A stretch of DNA of 64,000 bases from Poa pratensis. Taxonomy: Eukaryota; Streptophyta; Magnoliopsida; Poales; Poaceae. Location of the stretch: positions 22,896,431-22,960,430 of the forward strand of contig CAMZMU010000048.1 in the NCBI GenBank assembly GCA_947311845.1. Direction: 5' to 3'. Positions within the stretch are counted from its first letter, which is position 1. The number at the start of each line of letters is the position of its first letter. Below the pieces are notes generated by a model. It saw nothing but the letters and a program-made list of their open reading frames with translations. It was not told the origin of the DNA and made no database searches. This document shows positions 22,186 to 31,853 of this stretch, in pieces. A program made the position numbers and the translations under genes.

Positions 22186-22187
22186 TA

Positions 22188-22538
22188 TGTTACAGTACTG
22201 ATCATAGATTACTCTCTCACACACGAATTAGTCTCGAATTCACAGGAAGATCTCGATCCGATACAGGCTTGCGTCACGCGAAGCCGAGAACAGCACGCAG
22301 GCCGTGAGGGGAGAGGAGAGGAGAGAGTTGCCCACACGGGACTTGGTTCAGAATAGTCTTCAGCAATGCCCATCACCTGGACAGCGTTGCTTCCTTGTAC
22401 TGCCTGTTGCCTCCTTTCCCAAGTTGGTCCTCCGACAGATGGGCCCTCCTTGCCAGGAGTTGCTCGTCACGAATACGTCTTCGCGCCTCGGTCCTCTTAT
22501 GCGCCTTCAGTGCTTGCACCAGATACAGGTTCGTGACA
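22188..22538 (-). repeat. Gypsy 5' LTR
   Basis: 351-bp terminal repeat matching 9337-9681. The 6-bp length difference lies in a GAGGAGA-type repeat near 22315. High identity to the other LTR implies a recent insertion. Confidence 0.93.
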
Positions 22539-22894
22539 TAAATCAATCTTCAGACTAAACTGGGAGATGATTTTCTTCGCCATTGTGTGATAGTCTACAT
22601 AGAGAGGGAACTAGCAGAAAAGATCACCATTGAAGAAATTATAGAGATCTTTGATCTCGTCCTCGTAAAGCCGAATTCAAATTGATAGAAATGTAACTCC
22701 ATTCATCTTGCAGAAAACCGACATATTTGTTATCTAGACCTTAAAATATTTACTGTTTCGTGTCACAATTTTTGTGTTCTGCTTCTCGCCCCCCCTATCT
22801 CCAATTTCCGGCTCCGTCCCTAAGGAGGTGTCGGGTGATCTCGGCCAACATGTCGGCGATGCTATTGATCTGAGCGAACAGCATGTTTCGTTGG
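22539..22894. other. Unassigned DNA
   Basis: AT-rich sequence between the gypsy LTR and a Stowaway MITE. No gene or transposon motif seen. Confidence 0.35.
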
Positions 22895-23020
22895 TACTCC
22901 CTCCATTCTAATTTAATTGACTTGTTATGCACCATATGTGGATGTATCTAGGCATGTAACATGCCTAGATACATCCACATGTGTGCATATCAAGTCAATT
23001 AAATTGGAACGGAGGGAGTA
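22895..23020. mobile_element. Stowaway MITE
   Basis: Begins TACTCCCTCCATTC and ends GGAACGGAGGGAGTA, with TA at both borders. The arms pair along most of their length, including GGATGTATCTAGGCATGT against its complement. The length of 126 bp and TA target fit Tc1/mariner-type Stowaway elements. Confidence 0.93.
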
Positions 23021-23274
23021 TTTGACATTGGTGCGACAGTGGCTGTCTCGGAGCCTCCGAGTCGGAGGACGTGCTTTTAGATGCGGGGATGATTGGGACT
23101 CGTTTCCATCGGGTGGTTCGGGAGTTTTTTCCGTGCGGAGTACACCGGATCGATCGCTGGTTGTTTGCTTGGATCCGATCGTGTTTCCTGGATGTACTAT
23201 ACCAGATTTACATACCGTTTCGCTTGTTTCCTTGACGCACCATGGGCAACCATCACTTTAAAACCATATTATCT

Positions 23275-23372
23275 TCTCCCTCCGGTCCACAAAAAAGTGT
23301 CACAAGTATAGCTATGGATTTGTATTAGGCAAGTTCATTTTCCACGACACTTTTTATGGATCCGAGGGAGAG
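23275..23372. mobile_element. Degenerate Stowaway-like MITE
   Basis: TCTCCCTCCGGTCCACAAAA at the left pairs with the complement of TTTTTATGGATCCGAGGGAG at the right; AGTGTC near the left end also pairs with GACACT near the right end. Both terminal TA dinucleotides have mutated. Confidence 0.7.
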
Positions 23373-23392
23373 ATAGAGATAGAGATAGAGAT
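23371..23392. repeat. (AGAGAT)n microsatellite
   Basis: About four units of AGAGAT directly after the MITE end. Confidence 0.85.
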
Positions 23393-23965
23393 TTGGACAT
23401 GCATGTATGCACATAGACCGTGAGTTGCAGGGTAGTTCAGCCGCCCTATATAATATTAGGGTGATGGCCGATTGTAACATAAGCACACAAATCAATCAAT
23501 CGCACTTTTACCTTGAATCCACATTTATCATTTACCTTTGTCACTGCTTCCGTTCATTGGCTACTACGATATATACCTGAGTTTCGCTCGTTGATCGAGG
23601 ATCGAGGTAGGAGCGAGTGAATCGGGTTAGTTTAGCCCTGACGGGTTGCTCCCGAGCAAGTGGGGCTTTTGGTTTCAAAAGGCGTCGACTAACTTTTTTG
23701 TGTAATATCGCACTGTCAGCTGGCCTTTCGGAGAAACTTGCGGTGCATCACCGCTATCTACGAGGGTACACGTGCTCTGTGTAGACATTCAACACCACGT
23801 CGGCATCTTAACGGCCGCGTTGATGGATTGAAAATTTTGCTATGTTTTCACCACTTGGGGACCAATTTGCTACACTTTCTTTTAGTAGGTGACCAATTTG
23901 TGTATGCGAGACGACTTCATATATCACGGTTGCGTTTTACTCTAAATAAAATGAGACACGATTGC
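23393..23965. other. Unassigned DNA
   Basis: No domain-bearing frame. A TATATAATATT stretch near 23446 and repeats of ATCGAGG near 23595 do not identify an element. Confidence 0.35.
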
Positions 23966-24697
23966 CCGTTATATTAAACACATATTAAGAAAAAATAACC
24001 TGTCGGGAAATGGAAAAGAACTCAAGCACGACCGACATATTTCCTTCATGCAAAAACCTTTACAATGAAAAAAAACGTGGCACATAACCAGAAAAATGGC
24101 TAACCTACAGACCTCAGGCACTATAAAAAATCGTATCTCACACTTCACCTCCATTCAAGCCACGCAGGACAACAGCCATGCCGCAGTACCGATACTCCGA
24201 TCGGATCCCTCACCACGTCCGTGATGATAGCTAATTTTTTTTTAATAATATGTTTTTTTAATTAAATTCGAAAAATATTACGCAAAATCACAAAATTTCA
24301 GAAATAATACGGCCTCGTCCCAGGCTAAGCCGACAGGCACTTATCGGCCCAGGCCTGGCCGATTAGTACTAATCGGCCATCGACCCAGGCCTGGCCGATT
24401 AGTACTAATCGGCCCAGTCCTGGCCGATAAGGGCACTTATCGGCCAGGCCTAAGTGCCCTTATCGGCCAGGCCTGGGCCGATTAGTACTAATCGGCCAGG
24501 TCTGGGCCGATAAGTGCCTGTCGGCTTAGCCTGGGACAAGGCCGTATTATTTGTGTAATTTATGCAAAATGCGTAATATTTATCAAATTTCTGTAAAAAA
24601 AATGTATTATTAAAAAAAATTAGCATGATGATATGCCTCCCAGTATGTTCTTCTCCAGATCCCTGACGAGTGACGACCTCGTTCCTCTCGCCACTTC
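23966..24697 (-). pseudogene. Partial duplicate of the 3' end of the DUF4378 gene
   Basis: This segment matches 26565-26880 in the same orientation: shared phrases include AACCTTTACAA, GTGGCACATA, CACTTCACCTCCA, CAAGCCACGCAGG, CAGTACCGATACTCC and CAGTATGTTCTTCTCCAG. The coding part left is only the last 30 or so codons (VRDLEKNILGG on the minus strand) plus downstream DNA. A foldback element at 24230-24624 splits it. Divergence is clearly higher than between the LTR pairs, so the duplication is older. Confidence 0.8.
24230..24624. mobile_element. Foldback (long-TIR) element, possibly MULE-type MITE
   Basis: The left end GCTAATTTTTTTTTAATAAT pairs with the right end ATTATTAAAAAAAATTAGC, and pairing continues inward over most of the 395 bp (for example AATAATACGGCCT, then CCCAGGCTAAGCCGACAGGC). 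The interior has three copies of a 22-bp perfect palindrome centred on TTAGTACTAA and several GGCCGATAAG/CTTATCGGCC pairs. The flanks are GTGATGATA (left) and ATGATGATA (right), a 9-bp target duplication with one mismatch, as made by Mutator-like transposases. The empty site is visible in the paralogous sequence near 26820 (CGTGATGATGCC). Confidence 0.85.
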
Positions 24698-26530
24698 AGG
24701 AACAACTCTATGAAAGCAAATGGCACAAAAAGTACACACAATTAAAACTACAAGGCCTGGCATACATGTCAAGAGTGATAAAAAAACTAACCGGATGTCT
24801 TGGAGATAAAGAAATCCAGCTAGTAACCAACCATGAAATAGTGTTTCCAATTAAGTCACCCTTTTCATTTGATACTTTGGGCCCAGTTTTCATCACATCT
24901 TCATTGCGAATATGCACAAGAAATATATCCTCGACACCATCGATTCCGATGAAAATATGTTGAGCGCCATCAGTTACACTATATGTTGTGATAAATTCCC
25001 CCGGACCACTTTTATATTGTTATCCAACTTAATGGAACCGAGTCTTTCCTTCACCTCGACATGTTGTTCAAAGAGGGAAGGAAGATAGACGGTGACGGTC
25101 CACTTATCCAGCATGCAAGACCATATTTGAATAAAAAAAACATCAACATGGACATATAAGAAATCTGAATCATTTGGTCGGCAAATTTGTTGGAACCCCC
25201 ACGCATATGAACTAATTTGGTAAAGATATAATAGATGCACTCACCTTCACAAAAAACCCATTGACCGAGAGCATATAAACATATCCATTAACACTTAATG
25301 CCAGACTGCAAAAGGGTTTGTCGTCTTGAATAGTCTACAGAGCAATGGTGCTACTGTTTTGGATCCAAGTACCACAATGAACAGATAACGTCTTGTTAAC
25401 AAGAGATGTGCAGACAAGCAAGGATTTTTTAATTAATATTTATACTAAACTTATATACATCTATAGCATTTAGTTTTAGCAAGAGGTCGTCTTAACAAGT
25501 ATAATTTTGGTTATTTATTTCACATACTTAACTAAATATCTGGCAATGTTGATAAATATTAGTCATAATAATGTTCTCGGTATACTTTGTATGTATGGGT
25601 AAAAAAATACTCATGCGCTATGCAAAATTTGAACTGTATTCCATAACAAAGCAACTTGTTGGATCCATTTTTGACAATTGCATAATCTATATAGCGTATA
25701 TGTACTTACGGGAAAGAACTCTAAAGCGTGTGGTCTTCATATGGCTTAATAGTATTCTCTAGTGTATCACAGGTAAGCATATATGTATAATTTCTAGCTT
25801 TTAAATTGAACCTTTGGCATGATGATTCATTATTTGCGTTGCTCAAATATGTCTTGCAAATTACAATGAATTCAGTAATAAGTTAACAATGTGTTCATGC
25901 TTTGTACTTGGTATTGAAATATCATCTCTTCAAATAATCACTTTTGAACTAACCCTTAGTTCGAGTTCCTGGTTAACTATTAACTGAGTCGCATGGTCAT
26001 ACTTCCTGAACTAAATCAGAACCAGAGAATATCTCTCCGACTGGAGGGACAATTGTCATCTTCATCAACCAAAGCACACAGCTTGTTTCACAGTCAACCC
26101 TAAATTTATAAAACTTGCAATATTATAATGAAATCGTGACCCGTACAATAATATTATTTTAGCATATAAGATCTTCATAATTTACATATGTATATGTTGG
26201 AGTTAAAGATGGTCAGGTGTGACCACACGTATTTTAGGAATGAATGTATTTACAAATAAAGGTAGTGCTATTGAGTTTTCTTGGGCCAGAAGCAGTTTAC
26301 CAAGTGTTATTAGATTTTTATATACGTTCATATTTGCGTGGGAAAGTAAAGATTCGAAGATCATGCTGCAGTGTTGCAGTCGGTTTATTGTAGTGTTTGC
26401 AATCCCATTAAGGGCAGGAGAAGCGGCGGTAGTGAGAGATGGTTGGTCGTGAAGTTAGGATGTTTGAGAATTGGGAAATCTTCACCTGCTTCGAAGTTGT
26501 GTAGTGGAATTAATCCTAGTGGCTAATATG
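24698..26530. other. Unassigned DNA with a decayed coding-like patch
   Basis: On the minus strand at about 25090-24720 broken frames read SVTDGAQHIFIGIDGVEDIF and VHIRNEDVMKTGPKVSNEKG, more protein-like than their surroundings but crossed by a frameshift near 24977. I do not recognise the family. The rest, 25240-26530, is AT-rich with no supported feature. Confidence 0.3.
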
Positions 26531-26752
26531 GTTTTTGTACATCATTTGTGTTGCTGACCACTTATGCCATGTGAGAAAAAATAACCTGTCGAAAAAAGAA
26601 AAGGAACACAAGCGCGCGCACACACACACATTGCGTTTTATACAGCAGAAACCTTTACAAGGACAAAACGTGGCACATACCCAAAAAAACCTACTGACCT
26701 CAGGGCACTCTAAAAATCTCCTCTCCAAGTACTACAAACACTTCACCTCCAG

Positions 26753-29700
26753 TCAAGCCACGCAGGGACAACAGCCATGTCGCAGTACCGATACTCCAAT
26801 AAGATCCCTCGCCACATCCGTGATGATGCCACCCAGTATGTTCTTCTCCAGGTCCCTGACGACCTCGTTCCTCTCGATCGGCAGCTCCGACACGCGGTTC
26901 CAGCCGAAATCCCACGTCGAGTTGGCGTCGGGGTGATCGTTCTGAATGTCACTCTGAAGTACCCTCTGCAAGCCTTCAGCCCTGCCATTGGCCTTCTGCG
27001 AGATGTCATGCAGGCTCTCAACGTCGCCGTCCAGTTCTCTGACGAGATCATCGAGACACCGCAGTTTCGGGTTGCCGGCGCGCGCCGCGCTGATTTCCTC
27101 CGTCGCCTCGGTCCGTTTGTCTTTCCTTCTGATCACCTCCCGGACCACGTCGGAGAGGAGGTCGTCGCTGCCTTTGTATGACCAGTTCCGATCAGCACCG
27201 GCGTCATAGTCGATGAAAGTGACGGATCATGAACTCTGACGATCGCCTTCGCTGTCTCGAGCAGGTACCGGTCCTTGGCCAGGATTCTCACGAGCAAGAG
27301 CTGGCTGTGTGTGAAAGAATCGCATGAGACGACATGTGTCACGTGTTCCTGCGAACCTGTCGAATCGATGGGGGTTGCGGTTTGATCAGAACCTGCAATA
27401 AAAGATAGGGTTGTGAGGCTGTCCATCCAATAACTTTTGAAAAGGATGTCGATTTGTTCAGATTACTACTACAGTACCACACAAGAATATGCGTACCGTC
27501 TGTTAGTTGCTCTTTCACTGTCACTTGTTGTTGCTGTTGTTGCTGATGCTGATGTTGTTGTTCTTCCTCGGCGAATGTTTCAGCAGGTATCTGTGTAGTT
27601 TCACTAGCTGTGTGGTTAATCTTTCCATCCTGCATTTTACACAAGAATACGCTTCATTAGAACGATATAACGTGCGGACCGGGCGTTTAAGCATGGTGCC
27701 TAGCTTTAGAAACTTACATCTATCTCAGCAATTGCACTCTGATCCAAGAACTTTAAATCCTCACTTGCCTGTACAACAGTCTGTACAGGAATTGCAGGGT
27801 CACTAACTCCTTCAGTCATTTTCTGCATAGCCTGGTCTGAGGAAGCTGCTCCGGTTGTGCTGCTGTCTCTCACTACTATTGCCAATTGTTCCGAGAAACC
27901 TCCATCGCCATCAGTGCTATCTGATGTTTTGCTAAAACTGATATCATTTACTTTAGGATGTTTTTCATCCTCCCGTTGTATCACTACCGTATACTCGGTC
28001 TCCTTTTTCATATGTGCTGCTTCTGACACCAGTGGCTTCTTGTCGTCCAAGGTCCCGCTCGGTGTTTCGCTCTTCGTTTCCCGATAATTCTGTGGTTTCC
28101 TCGTCGTGGTTTGTCTGTCAATTTGTTTACCTTGTGCTTGCCGTTTCATCTGATCAGCCTTGCCATTCTTTCCTGCAGCCCTGTTATCTGCAGTGGCAAG
28201 GTTTTCCTTGTTAAGCTTTTCCCTAGCCCTCCTTGATTTCGCCTCACTATCTCTCCCCAGCAACCGTTTCATGCCTGTGGCTTGCTTCTTTCCAACTGAT
28301 GTACTCTTACCCTCAGCAATGTGCTTGTCTTCTATGGCTGGTCTGGTGTCTGAATTCTTCCTGAACCTTTTCAGAAAGTCCATCTTCTTACCCGAGTCGC
28401 TGCGGCACCCGACGCTGACCGGCTTCTGCAGTTTGATTTCTTCAGTAAATGTCCTGTCCTCATGGATGATCCTCTCATCAACTCCTTGGCTTCCATCTCT
28501 CTCTGCTCCTACCATCTTTCTCAACATTTCTCTCATGGTTATCCTTACATGCTTATTACCAGTTGCAGGGTGTGATGAACCCATTGACAGTTCAGATTCT
28601 CCAAAGTTTGTCAGGCTATTCTTCCACTCTCCAGGCAACAAAATCTTGTGTTGCCCATTGGATAAAACCTTCTCTGAAGCTACAATCCGTATCGGCAGCT
28701 TGCGGTCCGTCGCATTCGCTCTGATCTCCATTCTTGGCACTGATTCAGACTTAACAAACCTCTCCGTCCCCTTGCGCTCCGCAACCGTCTTCGCCGCCGA
28801 TGATGGCAGGTTCTCCAGCCCCATCAGCTTGGCGATCACGCTGGGCATCCTGACTTTTGAACCGTCCTTTTCGCCTTCAGAAATACTGTTGATCTTGGAA
28901 TCGCCTGGACCAGACTGCATGACTGAGCTGCGGTTGGACTGTAATGGCTCTGAACAAACTGTTGTGAGCAACTATCTGCATAGAAGCATTCTTGGCCTGC
29001 TCGGCCTCTGATTCTTGATCGACGATCTCGACGATCCTAGCAGGGCTCGGCGAGTGCGTCGTCGCCGAGCTCTCCCTGTTCTCCTTGCCATTGAGCAGCA
29101 GCACCTTGCCGCTCCCAGCCGATCCTTCCATGTAGCCCGATGCCTCCTGGAGCATCACCAGCATGCTCAGTGCCTCCTCCATGTCCATGGATCCTCTGAA
29201 GAGCCTCTTCCCGGCTTCGTCGGACTTCCTCCTCCCGACGGGCGGGCCACCCAACGAGTACGCCGCCATGAGCATGTCGTTCAGGTCCTGCACCCCGATC
29301 GCCATGTTGCTGGCGTGCGCGCCGGCGCCTCGGCGGTGCCCCGCCGTGTCCGGCTGATGGAAGAACACTGAGCCGTTGCGCGCCGCAATCTCGATGTTCC
29401 GGAGCTTCCCGCCATCGCTGAGAGCGAGGGCCAGCGCCGCCATCTGCTGCATTTCCACGTCGCCCGCGACGACATGCCTCGGCTTGCCGCCGCCGCCTTC
29501 TTGGAATGGCACGATGGCGCGCGCGTCGGCAGCGGCGACAGGCGCGACCTCGCGGTGCCGCTGTGGCTTGCCGGGTGTGGCAAAGGCATTGCCGGGCTGT
29601 TGCTGGTACGGAAAATGCAGAGGAAATCAATTGGTGATAAGAGGCTAGTTGAGCACTGATGTGTCCTGATCTCTAACTTCGATTGCTTACTGATGATCTT

Positions 29701-30135
29701 GGTGTCGTTCTTTCTTCTGGCCTGTTTGATCGAGGAGCAGGAGCTGCTTGCTGTGGCTTCTGCTTCGAAGTGGTTTCTGGAATTCGAACAAGCATCTGTA
29801 ACAGGCACCAAATTCAGTAATCCTGCAGCATCGATCGTCAGGATTAAACATGAATCCTACGGTGTCTTTGGACCAGATTACATCAATGTCAACGCATCAA
29901 GATTAACATCTGTACAATGTCATCACAGGACCGGGAACATTCTGAAGCGGAAACAGTCGCGAACGCAAAGCAAACTCGGGTAGGGGAAGGAGGCAACGTA
30001 CCCCGAGGCGTGGCGGCGCGCTGCTGCGTCGTCGCAGCGGCCGACGATCCGAAGCCGAGCCTCTCGCGGCGGTCGCCGGAGGTCCAGCAGCAGCTTCTGC
30101 GCGAAGTCGGAGCCAAGATCAGGCACCATGGCCAT
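26753..30135 (-). CDS. DUF3741-motif/DUF4378 protein (TRM/LONGIFOLIA-like)
   Basis: Five exons: 30135-30002, 29795-29691, 29602-27718, 27629-27497, 27392-26753, all with GT-AG borders. The start is MAMVPDLGSDFAQKLLLDLR. Residues near the middle hold MPSVIAKLMGLENLP, the AKLMGL motif of TRM/LONGIFOLIA proteins, which bind microtubules or TON1-type partners and shape cells. Exon 4 is Gln-rich. The C terminus holds DUF4378 (DRNWSYKGSDDLLSDVVREV to EKNILGGIITDVARDL). The frame is broken about five times, near 30072, 29780, 29763, 28937 and 27223, each at a short C/G run. Allowing for them the exons total 2898 nt (965 residues), a multiple of three. Either it is a young pseudogene or the consensus has indels; I favour the latter. 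Its 3' end was duplicated at 23966-24697. The cellular role is inferred from the motif only. Confidence 0.8.
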
Positions 30136-31853
30136 CCCTCACCTCTCCACAACAAAAAACTCCCCCAAGACTCCCAACTCCTCCCCTGCACCGCACCATG
30201 AAACTACCGGCGCCTGAGAAATGCAGTGCAGAGTTGTTTTCCTGAAGTTGGTGCGTCAGACTGCTCAGGCCTCTCGTTTTCCCCGACCTCTTTTTTGCCC
30301 CTTTCTTCAACGAGACCTGCACGAAGAGATCATTGAGGTGAGGTGTCTCATCTGGGAGAGTCTTCTGCTGCAGTCAGTGGGCGCTTTCGGTTGAGGCAAG
30401 GATTGCCTTGGAAGTTACATGCGTATGAATGGTACCTGACCGTGTGACCTGTTGTGTTTGCATCTCCAGTTCACCCACATTCCAAGCAAACTAGACAGAA
30501 AGACAGAGAGATGGGAGGAGTGTCTGCATTTGGAATGATGCTCGTAATCTGAGAGGCTTGTGGCTTTTGATTAGGTGGTAGTGGGGGTGGTTAATGTCCT
30601 TTTGACTATGATGGCGCATGCCCATTGTGTAGATCAAAGGTAGTAAATGACTTTGGTTGTGACATTGTGGTGGAAAGTAAAGGTTATAATAAAAATAATA
30701 AACATAATATTTCTTCTATACAAATGTATATGCATTCATTTCAGTACTGCACAAGGCTTGGAAGGATGCTCACGTTTTGGTTGTACAAGAGAAAGGTCTC
30801 CCTGTGCGACTGTTCTACGGTTTGGCTTTCTGTTAGGGTGATTAAGAAACAGTTGTACTATACCATCTTCGGTATTAAGGGCCTACTACAGTGACCACTC
30901 TAGATTCCATCTGTCCAAATACTAATGTACAGATTAGGATAGTCGTCGATGGTACCTATGCTCTAAAATAGGTGAGACGTGCAGGCAAACTGTTGTGACT
31001 TTCACCATTAATAATAATTTGATATGTACAAGGATCATTCAGATTAGTTAAATAAATTTAACACCATTACTTTTGTCATGGAAAACATTTCATTATTTGT
31101 ATCCTTCTCCCGACATTCAGGAAAAAATAAAGGCCAATGTTTAATCTTCAAGACGATGTCAAAATTATCTAAAACATCATATAGTTCTGATCAGAGAGAG
31201 AGAGAGAGAGAGAGAGGGACAATACAAAACACTATTTACAATACAAAAGGTGCGATTTTCACACCCTTTTTTAAAATCTGGTTTTACACTTCAGTTTATA
31301 AGCAGGACAGACCTTGCATACCAGCGAAACTTGGATGACATTTCTAAATAAGATGCATAGCGGCCAACACCAAGCTAAAAGTGATCAAAATCAGGAGAAA
31401 CCTTAAGCAACAACATGACACAAATAACTGACCACCTAATCTGAGTTCTCTGCACAAACAAGTCATGACTTGCAACAATCCTTAGGTGTGGCATCACCCT
31501 CAAAGACCATACGCTGCACTTGTCGGTCACTTAAGTTACTTCATCGGCACATTTAGTTCAGAAAGAACAATCTTATGCTCACAGTGACAGCGAGAGGCTC
31601 GACACTTATTTTTACTATACATACTCGCATTTACATCTCAAGAGAGCAAAAATGATTGGCAGTTCACAAAAGAAAGCATCAGATACCCAGAGTGACTGCA
31701 GAACAAAAGGCCTCACTCATCTACCACTACTATAGCATGGACAGGGAAGATGGACAGTTAGTCTCCTACAAGGACAAGATAAAATACATATCTATATTCA
31801 TCAGGAAGGATTGACCATTAGGGCAGTCGCCTCCTGAAGTTCCTGCTGGTGCT
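30136..31853. other. Intergenic DNA
   Basis: Upstream region of the DUF4378 gene and 3' flank of the At1g01500-like gene. Beyond an AG microsatellite I see no feature; promoter elements cannot be placed with confidence. Confidence 0.4.
31193..31217. repeat. (AG)n microsatellite
   Basis: About 12 AG units, a typical polymorphic marker site. Confidence 0.9.

Larger units (their letters stand above)
9337..22538 (-). mobile_element. Ty3/gypsy (chromovirus-type) LTR retrotransposon, interrupted
   Basis: The two LTRs (345 and 351 bp) are nearly identical, with about three substitutions and one 6-bp indel seen by eye. Both begin TGTTACAG and end GTTCGTGACA on the plus strand. Minus orientation follows from the primer-binding site beside the right LTR, the purine tract beside the left LTR, and the gene order gag, protease, RT, RNase H, integrase from right to left. 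Integrase follows RT/RNase H, as in Ty3/gypsy. An 8.25-kb Athila-type element interrupts gag. Coding capacity is broken by a nonsense codon at 11469-11471, a one-base frameshift near 12421 and the loss of the central gag region. The flanking bases (CAAAC left, TAAAT right) do not form a clean 5-bp target duplication. Confidence 0.93.

Noticed and set aside
21795..22307. 170-codon plus-strand frame
   Set aside because: Opposite strand of the gypsy gag leader and LTR; explained by that element.
28160..29011. 283-codon plus-strand frame opposite the DUF4378 gene
   Set aside because: A shadow of the long third exon; the minus strand has the recognisable AKLMGL motif and splice sites.
31193..31217. 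AG run considered as a GAGA-type regulatory site
   Set aside because: Better explained as a microsatellite; it is far from both neighbouring gene starts.
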